From contig NC_134100.1 of the NCBI RefSeq assembly GCF_000715075.1, positions 25,660,609 through 25,724,608 of the forward strand: 64,000 nucleotides of DNA. The letters are read 5' to 3'. The position numbers and the translations under genes were made by a program. The notes beneath the pieces are model-generated. The model saw only the letters and a list, made by a program, of their open reading frames with translations. It was not told where the DNA came from and ran no database searches. Within the stretch, counting starts at the first letter, position 1; each line of letters starts with the position of its first letter. Positions 11,267-20,019 of this stretch are shown in pieces. Origin of the DNA: Nicotiana tabacum (lineage: Eukaryota > Streptophyta > Magnoliopsida > Solanales > Solanaceae).

Positions 11267-12044
11267 ATTGATAAAAACTAAGGGTTTACCAAACTGAATA
11301 AAGAACCTGGTTCTCTATCAATTCCCATAGTAAACACAGTAAGTAAACAACACAATAATATTTACGTGGAAAACTCCCAGCTCACGGGATTAAAAATCAC
11401 TACTTACCCTAGTAGGATTTCAACTTCACCAACTGAGTAAACTTTAGATTACAACCTATTGCAATCCAAGAATTAAAATATTAATCCCTCAACCTTTACA
11501 ATAACTCTATTGTAAGCATCTTTGTAATAACTCTATTACAAAGCTACTCACTTGACTACCTCTAGTCAAAACAACCAAAACGATAATGGTTTTAAAAGAT
11601 GTCCTACTGAATGCTTCTGAAAAGCTGTGTAGGAATTACCAGTAAATAATACAAAACAACGACACAACAATATTAAAGGACATAAGACATAATCAATGTA
11701 GGGAGCTGGTCCTTGTTCTATCGCTGCTTTGTTCTTCAATGCCTCATAGGAAATAAGGGCATCTGCACACTTGAGAGGATTCAGTGTTTAGGTTTTGCAA
11801 GTGTTGAGTGAAACCCCTTGCCGCAAGTTGATAATATATGTGTGAGGTCATGAAAGATGATGCAAGGGGAGTGTCCGGTCCATTGCAAGCTTCAACGGTG
11901 TTGTTGTACTCTTGCGAGTACAGTACAGCAATTTTAACAACTATAGAGTTGACTTGTACTGCGATGCGAGGAACTGATCCCTATTTGTTCCCTCTGTTGT
12001 TCCCTTATTTGATTTCCTTGAGAATTAAACCAGACATCTGACTA

Positions 12045-12766
12045 AACTACTAGAAATTCGGCAAAAACCGACCAAGAAAAATCGACCAACTTCGGTCGGT
12101 CAAAAAACCGGCCAAAAACCTGACCAACTTTGATCGGTTTTTCAAAATATTTTATTTTTTAACTTTTTTTTAAGAAATCGACCAACTTTGGTTGGTTTTC
12201 TTTGGAGCAAAAATGCGGGAAACTATTTTTGAGTCCCGCGAAATTTATTTTTCAAGAAACCGACCAACTTTGGTCGGTTTTTCAATTAAAATAAATAAAA
12301 ATTAATATTAAAAAACCGACCAAAATTGGTCGGTTAATTCGGCCGGTCATTTTAAAAAACTGACTAACTTTGGACGGTAATTTTTTTTAAATAAAACCGA
12401 CCAACGTTGGTCGGTTATTTTCGTGGAAAAATACAATTAAAGAGTATAAATAAATAAAAACACAATCTTAAAATAAAATACACCAATGGTCTAGTGGTAG
12501 AATAGTATCCTGCCACAGTACACCCCGGTTCGATTCCCAGATGGTTAATCTTGTAATTACATAATTAAAATACCGACCAACTTTGGTCGTTTTTTTTTTC
12601 AATATTTTTTTTTGAATTTAATATACCGACCGACATTGGTCGGTATATTAAAACGACCATCAAAATATCGTCCAAGCGTATTTGGCCGCGTTTTGGTTGG
12701 TAATTGGCCATAACCGACCAACTTTGGTTGGTTTTTTTGGTCGATTTTGGCGGATTTCTAGTAGTG
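12045..12766. mobile_element. non-autonomous CACTA (En/Spm-type) element, 722 bp
   Basis: The termini are inverted: the right end is TTTCTAGTAGTG, which is CACTACTAGAAA inverted, and the left end is AACTACTAGAAATTCGGC with one terminal base changed. A 3-bp CTA duplication flanks it (12042-12044 and 12767-12769), as expected for CACTA elements. There is no transposase ORF. At least eight palindromic units of the form ACCGACCAA-n-TTGGTCGGT are scattered through it. They resemble the short subterminal repeats bound by transposase-accessory proteins in this superfamily. It sits inside the copia 2 LTR, so it is younger than that element. Confidence 0.85.
12480..12550 (+). tRNA. tRNA-Gly(GCC)-like pseudogene inside the CACTA element
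   Basis: About 70 bases follow the tRNA-Gly pattern. There is an A-box-like TAGTGGTAGAAT (12492-12503), an anticodon-loop region TGCCACA with GCC, and a perfect B box GGTTCGATTCC (12527-12537). The acceptor stem keeps only about four or five pairs, and one base is missing before the T stem. It is therefore a tRNA-derived remnant and not a functional gene. Both internal Pol III promoter boxes remain readable. Confidence 0.7.
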
Positions 12767-12849
12767 CTAGTTACTTTGAACGCAAAAAAACTAATTGTAT
12801 CAGGTTCCTTATCTGATTCTCTCATGAAATTTGTCAAATAATCAAAACA

Positions 12850-13140
12850 AAAGACGTTTAACTTATCATCACTCTTCAACTTCTCATTGATTTCAGCAAA
12901 GTCACTATGCATACTCCGATCCCACCGATTCCCGATCGATTATCGTCATCGGGTCCTGTAGAGGATCGAATTGGAGTTATCTAGAGGCTTATACGGTTCG
13001 GATTGTGGTGGTGGAGCGAGGAATGAAGCTACTTCCCAGGATTGACTGGTTAGGGTTTTAGTTAGCTCATTGAGGTCCTTTTTAATGCCGCGTGACGACG
13101 GTGAATCGTTCGTTAGTTGGATCACCGGAAATGGTCAGAG
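12850..13140 (-). pseudogene. fragment of a BSD-domain protein gene (N-terminal part)
   Basis: A minus-strand frame reads RGIKKDLNELTKTLTSQS, then EVASFLAPPPQSEPYKP, two stops, and SDFAEINEKLKS. This follows the order and wording of the N-terminal region of plant BSD-domain proteins (pattern RGVKEDLSELT..WGVASFLAPPP..SDFAEIGGKF), recalled from memory. The fragment ends at 12850 where the copia 2 LTR begins, so the retroelement appears to have landed in it. No BSD domain itself is visible. It may be a retrocopy or a captured fragment. Confidence 0.5.
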
Positions 13141-13411
13141 TTTACAGATCGCCGGCATTGAGTGTTTAACAGTTGTGATTTAAGTTGCAAATGCTAGCTG
13201 ATGAATTAGAAAGATACGCATAATGAATGTCGTCGTTGTGTACGTAGTACGACCACACTAGAAGGGGAAAAAATAGAAAAGAAAATGTATTTATTGCATA
13301 GAACGGTTTTATTGGTTTGTTTGCTTTTTTGTCATTCCATTTTTTGTTTAATTTTGTCGTTAGTACTTTTTTGTTAACAATTCATGGCCTATTTGTTTCT
13401 GCCATTAACAG

Positions 13412-13815
13412 TACTCCGTTATTTAAAAAAAAAAAAAAAGGTAAACTCCACGATGTTCAAATTTGAGATTAAATGTTTAAATTATCCATCAAATTTTGAT
13501 TATGATTTTAAATTTACTCAAGTTAAAGCTCTGTCAAAGTTCAAAGGTAAAACGGAATTTTTTTTTCAATGGCAGGATAATATTAGATCAAAAGTTTGAG
13601 GGAGGTCAAATTATTTGATTGGACACAAATTTAAAATGAAAAACTTTTGAAATTTGTGGTCTAAAACAAACCCTATATTTTTATGTGGTTATAAATTATT
13701 TCATCAAGGATAAAATGTGAAGTATAATATTACATCTTTTTCAAATTTAGAGAGTTGTTCTTTTTGAAAGGAATTAAAAAGAAAAAAGGTTCTTTCTTTT
13801 GAAACGGAGGGAGTA
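13412..13815. mobile_element. Stowaway-like MITE (about 404 bp)
   Basis: The right end is GAAACGGAGGGAGTA, the inverted form of the classic TACTCCCTCCGTTTC terminus. The left end TACTCCGTTATTT is a shortened match. TA dinucleotides border both ends. The interior (phrases such as TTTGAAATTTGTGGTCTAAAACAAACCC) is the kind widespread in Solanaceae MITEs. There is no ORF. The 270 bp to its left (13141-13411) is AT-rich and holds nothing I recognise. Confidence 0.55.
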
Positions 13816-14202
13816 CTCTATAAGAAAATATGACCATTTTTCTCTAGCCTTCACAAAGTTTTTGAATTCTACAATTGGTCAAAGCCACGAACTTTTTGAT
13901 ATTATAACCCAAACAAATTCTAAAGTTTCAAAATTATGTAACATGCATTTTTCATAACAATCTGTTCCAACAAATTAAACTAACAATATATAAGTACTTA
14001 GTACGCCAGCAACTAATGCTGTCTTTGTCCAATACTTATATCTTTTGATCAATTGCTCCATTTTCACTCTCTCAAGTTCCTATTACCTTATAAGTACCTT
14101 TCAACATATATATTTCCAATTTTCCATTGAATATATATCAACATTTAGCTTTATTAATTACTCCTTTATTACTCATAAAGGAACCAAGTGTTCAACGTGA
14201 AG
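13816..14202 (+). promoter_or_regulatory. upstream region of the small host gene
   Basis: AT-rich sequence without repeat signatures separates the MITE from the ATG at 14203. Possible TATA boxes are CTTATAAGTA (about 14088) and CATATATATTTCC (about 14104). I cannot place the transcription start. The MITE ends about 390 bp upstream of the ATG and could contribute regulatory sequence. Confidence 0.35.
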
Positions 14203-14514
14203 ATGAGGTTCAACGCTGGCATAGAAAGCAGAATCAGTAGGTGCATTAAATCACCAATTATTAGAGTTCTTATTAAGGCGAGGGATTTTTATATCAGAAA
14301 CCTATGGGATTATTCTGAAAATGTCGTCTATGGCTGTCTAATGGGCTGCTCTTCAGCTTCACAATTGCAGCCGACTACTAATTTCAATGCCAACTCTTTT
14401 ACATCAAGCAGAGATGAAGAGTACTTCAGGGAGCTGATGGGGATTGCATACAAAAGGACTCCGCTCAAGGGACAATCTTCTGCTAAAAGCAGGGTGCGTG
14501 TTGTTCCTCAATAA
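14203..14514 (+). CDS. small plant-specific protein, 103 aa, uncharacterised family
   Basis: The ATG at 14203 opens an uninterrupted 103-codon frame, MRFNAGIESRIS to VRVVPQ. The earlier GTG in the same frame at 14188 is unlikely to be used. The core CIKSPIIRVLIKARDFYIRNL resembles a family of small plant proteins with the pattern CIKAPxRxLxKARDFYVxxM, followed by a serine-rich stretch and a D-E-E-Y-F-R-E-L motif. I remember no established function. There is no signal peptide, membrane segment or zinc motif. The C-terminal half is basic. It is the only ORF here that is neither transposon-like nor broken. An Ogre element starts about 150 bp downstream. It could be a single-exon gene or a recently isolated copy. 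Confidence 0.55.
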   Translation: MRFNAGIESRISRCIKSPIIRVLIKARDFYIRNLWDYSENVVYGCLMGCSSASQLQPTTNFNANSFTSSRDEEYFRELMGIAYKRTPLKGQSSAKSRVRVVPQ

Positions 14515-14650
14515 GACAATTATAATAAGGATATTATATAGTCGCTCTCAAAATAATAGTAAAAAAAAAATTATTTATACAATCTGTATGTTATATACAA
14601 AAATATATAAATTTTATGCATATTTTTGGCTACCAATTATAAATAATTTC

Positions 14651-14666
14651 TGGAGTCGAGGGTCAT
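14651..14666 (+). mobile_element. SINE, left part (interrupted by the Ogre element)
   Basis: TGGAGTCGAGGGTCAT reads on across the Ogre insertion into CGAAAACAGCCTCTC at 38006. Together they form the start of an Au/SolS-like SINE. The last five bases (GTCAT) are the left copy of the Ogre target duplication. Confidence 0.75.
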
Positions 14667-15203
14667 TGTGAGCACGTGATTTTTGTTTTTTGCGCGACAG
14701 TCGCTCCAAAAGAATAAAAATTGGTCCTGCTGTACAATTTTTGGATTTCTGTGCGGCACTTTGTTGATTTATTTGTGACTTTGGCCCATTTTTATTTATT
14801 TACTTTATTAAAACAAAATTAAAAAAAAAATGTGTACGTGTCATGCATAATCTGAACCGTAACATGGTTTAAATAGAAAGGCATAAACAGGCATCTTTGT
14901 CCGTGATTTTGTTTTGTTTGATTTTACTTGTTTTGAAATATTTTAGTGTGTGTGCGAATAATTGTATTGAGTGTGTATTTAATTTTTGATTTTTTTGTTT
15001 AGTTTTGTTTTTAAAATAAATAAGGAAAAGAAATAAAAATAATAAAAAAAAAGAAAAGAAAAGGTCCCTTCTTCCTTTCCGGACTTGGGCCAATTTGTCA
15101 AAATTGGCCCAAACAAATAATGCCCAAAACCCAGGCCTGCCCGGTCCAGACCACCTGATACCCAGGGCGTCCAAACGACGCCGTTTTGGTCCAGTGTGAT
15201 CTG

Positions 15204-15232
15204 GGCCGTTGATCTCAGAGTGATCAACGGCC
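15204..15232. promoter_or_regulatory. perfect 11-bp inverted repeat in U3
   Basis: GGCCGTTGATC and GATCAACGGCC are separated by seven bases, about 160 bp upstream of the TATA box. The same arrangement is in the 3' LTR (34556-34584). It is a candidate transcription-factor palindrome. Related half-site wording (GATCTAACGG) recurs nearer the TATA box. Confidence 0.5.
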
Positions 15233-15390
15233 AAGATCAACTCCCCATAACCCGCTAATGGCCTCGACCCGTTTCCACCCGGACCAACCCAAACCCCCAT
15301 TAGTTGAAACGACACCGTTTCCCCTAAACTCTTAGATCCAGACCGTAGATCTTGATTGATCTAACGGTTGAGATCCACCTACCCACTAAC

Positions 15391-15398
15391 TATATAAG
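15391..15398 (+). promoter_or_regulatory. LTR TATA box
   Basis: TATATAAG in CTAACTATATAAGCCC is the clearest TATA box in the LTR. It is preserved in the 3' LTR (about 34743). Transcription would start about 30 bases downstream. A palindromic AACGACACCGTTT lies about 75 bp upstream. Confidence 0.65.
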
Positions 15399-15797
15399 CC
15401 CATAATCGTACCCTGCCCCCCCTATCCGAACCCCAGCCTTCGTCTCCACAAACCCTAGCCGCCCCTGCACACCTTCACCAGAACCCCGGCGGCATGAACG
15501 CCGGTGACCTCCACCTGAACACCATAGAACCCCCATGCCATCCTGAACCCAAATCTACCAACCACACACTTCGAATCCTATCCCACATTCTCGAATCTTC
15601 ATTTGAAGATTCGAGTCGGAACCTAATCTACACCGATCTGCTTTAAATTCATACCAGATACTCCCCAGACCCCCCTCGTGACCAAACCATACTTGGTTTG
15701 GTCCGAATCTGATCAGGGAAGCATGAATCCCAGATCTGAGTTTTGGAAATTTTGTGTTCCTCCGTCACTGGTTCAACCGAAGAGATTAAGGTCTAAT

Positions 15798-15847
15798 GGA
15801 CTTTAATCAAAGTGTTTCTCATCTGAGAAACACTTTGTTTAAAGTCC
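15798..15847 (+). other. long hairpin in R/U5
   Basis: GGACTTTAA pairs with TTAAAGTCC, and CAAAGTGTTTCTC pairs with GAGAAACACTTTG around an ATCT loop, giving about 22 bp of nearly perfect stem. The 3' LTR copy (35163-35212) has one change, which leaves a mismatch. It would fold in the genomic RNA leader and could serve packaging or dimerisation, or feed small-RNA production. Confidence 0.6.
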
Positions 15848-18368
15848 GTTCAGCCTTAAGAAAGGCCTGACCAAGTCCGAGTTAAGGTTTTTGATCTGTT
15901 GCGGTTTAAGGTGAGTTTCTTTCTTTTCTTAGTTGTTTTGGTTCGTTTGATTGTTGTAAGGGTCTGTTCGTTTTCTGTTCATGCCCTTGACTTCTATCAA
16001 CTGTGCTTCAACCACTTTGCCTGAACCTCTGTTGTTTGTCTAAATCCCCCCTCCTATTCTGATAAGGCATTATGTATTTGTTTGTGCAAGTAGCTGATTT
16101 TCGAGTTTGGACTGACTAGTTGACTCCTCGAGTGTATTTCTGCTTAGTCAGTATAATTCAAACCATGTATCGATACTGTTTAAATGTCTGATTTTTGGCT
16201 ACGATTGTGTATGTTAATGCTAATATAGTCGAGTCGACATGTGTCGTCAATTAGTTTCAACTGTCCGAACAATAACAAATCGACTTACTTCTGCTAAGCA
16301 TTTGTTGAGTCAATTAAGAACCAGTTTTTGTTTACTTATTGCTGTTGAATTGGATCAGTAATGTAAGAGGGATGTTTGGTTTAAATTCTGAATTGGAGGG
16401 CATGTGCACTCCTGCACAGCATGTGCATTGGTGCACCTCATGTGCCTTGTGCCCAGCCTGTGGCCTGCATAAAGGTCTTTGTTAAGTTTTAAATGGTTTG
16501 ACAGCATATGCTGTCAGATATATCCTATTGCCCATATTTGCTTTTAGTTAATAAAATGGGAAGGTTTAAGCCTGCCAGGGGAATGATGGGGGTTTAATAC
16601 TTAATTAGCTAAAGTTGGAATTGAAAATGGAAGGCACATGAGAGGGTACTGTGATATTCTAAAACAGGATGTCAAAAGGGTTGGTGTTAAGGCTTATAAA
16701 GGGGAGATAGACATACAGAAGAAAGGGATCGGATAGAGATAGACGGAATTAGAGGGGCTAAAAAATATAGGGAGAGGGGAAAATACACTGTGAGGAGTTT
16801 TGAAAGAGAAAGCTTGAAATACATACATTGTGAGGATAGAAAAGAAAAAGAAAGAGTTGGCAGGAATAGAAAGAGAGCAAGAAAGAGATAAAACAGATTA
16901 AGAAATCAGAAACTTGGTCTTGTTTGTCTGAAGTTCATCTATTGTCAATACGTTAGGCAGTGTTCCTTCTTCTAAATTTCAATCGAGATTATTGTTAGTG
17001 TTTTGTTGCATTTGGTATATTCCGGAATTGGATTGTCTGGAGTATTGTTGCCATCACATTGTGTGCTGTTTCATTTGGCTGTTTCTTCTTCAACTCTAGT
17101 TCCACCTCGCAACAGAATCCTTTCTGTTGTGCTGTTCTGATTGCTGCTGCTATTTTGCTCACTATTGCTGCTGCATTTCTGTCCTGCTGCTACTGTTAAT
17201 TCTGCTTCTTGCTGCTGCTGATTCCCCCATCTTCTTCTTCTTCTCCTTTGCATTTTCAGCATTTTCAGGTACACATTTCAAGTCCCATATTGATGTAATT
17301 GAAACAGTTTGAAAGCATGAAATGAAAAAGGTTGAAGAAGTTCAAGTATTCGTTGTAATATTCATAGTACATTAACAGGCCTGTGAAAATTGATTAGTTT
17401 ATAATTCAACAGTTCGAAAGTATGTACTGATATTCGACTGAGTTTATCCTGTTGTATTTTAGCTCGGTAGTTGTTTGTTAATATGGGCATGTATACTTCG
17501 ACCTTATACAATACTGTTCCTGTTTCATTTAGTTTTTTTAGTTAAGATTAGTCCACATAAGTTTAGTTAAGTTCAACTCGAGAAGTGTTCGGATTAAGTG
17601 TTGTATTTCGTTAGCTCGTACATGATTCTTTGTCAAATTAATTGATTTTACTTTGCCAGTCATCCTTTAATCTAGCCCAAATAAGTTCAGTTAAGTTCAA
17701 CAAGAAATCTTTTCGTATGTAATGTTCGGATTAAGTATTGCATTTCATCAATCTCATATATAATCTTTTTGTTCGACCAAAGCATTTTCGTAAGGCATGA
17801 TGTTTTTTTACTTTATAAGTAATTAATCAGAAATTGATAGGAGTCTGATTTAGGCCAAAACATATACTTCAGTTAGCATACATTTTTCGTTCTTCTATCT
17901 CTGGAAACAAAATAATAGAAATGTAGTCACTGTAGGATGCCCTTCTAAAATAATGAGACGAGCCTCGCCAAATAAAAATACAAATTGCGGGGCCCTCAAT
18001 AATTGACAATGATAAATATTTAGAGTTTGGGAGGGACGGTTTAGTGAATTCCACTGCCTTCCCCAAAGATAATAACGCGTTTAGATTCTTTAGGCGCGAC
18101 TTTAAGTAAATTATATTCTTAAAATCGGGTGCACATTGATGTGACCCAAATCCAAGTCTCAACGGAGTCAAAATGTGTTAACAACTACGGGTGCATTGAT
18201 TGTGACGTGGTTCGAGATGCATTTTCACGACGTTGCAATTCTATAAAAATAAATGATAATAATAAAAGCGGTTTAAACTTAATAAAAGCACATAAGTCAC
18301 AACATGTATTTAAATCAGATATTTAGCCATTATAACAATTTAAGCGACCGTGCTAGAACCACGGGATT

Positions 18369-18393
18369 CGAGGGTGCCTAACACCTTCCCTCG
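18369..18393 (+). other. conserved hairpin near the LTR 3' end
   Basis: CGAGGGTG-CCTAA-CACCTTCCCTCG folds into a short stem-loop. The loop and inner arm GTGCCTAACACCTTCCC also occur in the unrelated LTR fragments at 1586 and 5169, and in a changed but still paired form in the LTRs at 45984 and 56521. It may act in polyadenylation or another R-region role. Confidence 0.55.
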
Positions 18394-18640
18394 GGTCAAC
18401 AGAATTACTTACTTAGAATTTCTGGTTTGCAGACTTCATTTGGAAAAGTCTAAAATTTCCTCGATTTGGGATTCAAGATAAACCGGTGACTTGGGACACC
18501 AAAAGCCAAACCTTTCCCAAGTGGCGACTCTGAATTAAATAAATAATCCCATTTCGAATATTGTCACTTAAATTGGAAAAACTCCACCCGCGCATTTAAC
18601 CCTTCGGGGCCGGGCACGCAAAAAGAAGGTGTGACAGCTC

Positions 18641-18657
18641 TGGCGACTCTGCTGGGG
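18641..18657 (+). other. primer-binding site, tRNA-Arg type
   Basis: TGGCGACTCTGCTGGGG follows the LTR end after a four-base spacer (GCTC). This is the PBS form I recall for Ogre elements, complementary to a tRNA-Arg 3' end. The inner element at 56500-56516 has the same PBS with C in place of T at one position. Confidence 0.8.
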
Positions 18658-20019
18658 AATGTATGACCCAGAACCACTGGTTCAGGGTCCAAGAATTCGA
18701 GCTTAGAATAATTGTTATATTTGGCTTTATTATCTGATCTTTATTACATGTTTTTGCATAACGTGCTAAATGTTGTCTTTTACCGCTTTGATATTATCTG
18801 AACTGTATATAAACTGTGCCGAAACCCTTCTCTTCTCACCTCCGGGGAGAAGCTCGCTGGTCGAGACTCCCTATTCTGTTAGTGTCAATACCTGAAATAA
18901 GAAAGAGGTCGGACAAGTTACAAAGCCGGACGATCTCGCGAGTCCCCGGTACGTAGCCCCCCTCCTCGACTCGAGTTGTCCGCTCGGGTACCCAGTCAAG
19001 AACAAATACCCAGGTTACGAACCTAGAATAACTTGACTCCATGCCGGATCCCTAGTAGGAACGCTTATTCGCATCATGTTGCATTTGACTTAGGGGACTC
19101 AACACAGGGATTGGGTCCGTCTAGGGCAGGCAACCTGAAATGAAAAAGACCATCATGCTGCATTCCTATCTGTGTTGTGCATTTATTTGCTTCGGTTCCG
19201 CATGTCGACCGGTTCCTAAAAAAAGAAGGAAAAAATAGCAGCATAGGGGAGATAATTACTTATTTTTGGAAAACAAAACCAATGTCCAAGTAGTGTCAAA
19301 ACCTCGCCGGAATTTTTCTAAAAAAAAAAAAAGAAAAAGAATAAAAGCAAAATTTGTTTTCTTAGTTTGAATTATTAAAAAAGAAATATACAAAAATTTT
19401 CTTTTCATCATTTCCAAAATCAAAAAAGGGTATTTATTTAAAAGAAAAAAAAAACGGAAATTCATAATTAAAAAAAAAAAAAAGTTGTTTCTTTTATAGT
19501 ACCCCTTTTTTATAAATTCAGGCTAATAGTCCAAATATTTCCAAAAAAAATTAGTGATAAATATTTTCTTTAATCTTTATCTCTTTTCAAATAACAAAAA
19601 AATATGTATTCTTGATTTCTAGGTTTATTTGATTTTCTCTATTCATGATATGCCTGAACTACGCCGGTTTGATTCTCACCGGATGTGAGATACGTAGGCA
19701 ACCCTCGTCGGGTTCAACCCCCATTTTCGCTAAAATAGCCAAAATCAATAAATAAAAAAAATGTGTCAAATTTTAAAAGGGTCATAAATAAGTCGGGTGA
19801 CGTTGTTTTGTCATAAATAGCCGAATGTTCCCGAAAGGGACGCCGGAAGGCTGACTTCGCATAAACAGCCACCTTTGGGTCTTGTTTAGCATTTTTGTCC
19901 AGTTGACCCACACAGCCTTAAAATCTTCATCCCCGAAGTGTTTAATGGCCGTGTTCAAAACTTGACCCCCTTTGTAAAATATTTTTGAGTCAGTCATTTT
20001 GTTAAAATCACCTTAATAA
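18658..20019 (+). other. Ogre leader between PBS and ORF1
   Basis: This is 1.36 kb without a credible gene. The first 450 bp is related to the leader of the element at 45984-59808 (56000-56180 on its minus strand). An A-rich stretch (19230-19490) and the structured motif at 19654-19716 follow. A T-rich tract and AATGTGCAG just before ORF1 could be a splice acceptor, which would make ORF1 the first exon after a leader intron. I see no decisive donor. Confidence 0.7.
19654..19716 (+). other. Ogre inter-module structured motif, copy 1 (before ORF1)
   Basis: Outer stem TGAAC/GTTCA, second stem CTACG/CGTAG, inner hairpin TCTCAC-CGGAT-GTGAGA, and the constant phrase GATACGTAGGCAACC. The matching copy in the inner element is at 55641-55703. 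Confidence 0.75.

Larger units (their letters stand above)
11269..12849 (-). mobile_element. 5' LTR of copia 2, split by a CACTA element
   Basis: The LTR starts TGATAAAAAC at 11269 and ends AATCAAAACA at 12849. Positions 12045-12766 are a later DNA-transposon insertion. Without it and one copy of its 3-bp target duplication, the LTR is about 855 bp. No 3' LTR of this element is present in the window. Confidence 0.7.
14667..18636 (+). mobile_element. 5' LTR of the Ogre element
   Basis: It begins TGTGAGCACGTGATTTT and ends GGTGTGACA. U3 is only about 750 bp if the TATA box at 15391 is used, leaving an R-U5 of about 3.2 kb that becomes leader RNA. It holds a 50-nt near-perfect hairpin (15798-15847), trinucleotide-rich CTGCTG runs near 17130-17240, and a conserved terminal hairpin (18369-18393). 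No credible ORF is present. Confidence 0.95.

Noticed and set aside
12480..12550. functional tRNA-Gly gene
   Set aside because: The acceptor stem is mostly unpaired and a base is missing before the T stem; only the internal promoter boxes look intact.
14869..15315. 148-codon minus-strand ORF in the Ogre LTR (also at 34332-34667)
   Set aside because: Antisense to U3/promoter sequence, contains a polyA/T-derived hydrophobic run, and its length changes between the two LTRs.
19654..19716. hammerhead or other known self-cleaving ribozyme
   Set aside because: The conserved hammerhead core (CTGANGA and GAAA at the right helices) is not present, and the fold is a nested three-stem arrangement I cannot match to a known class.
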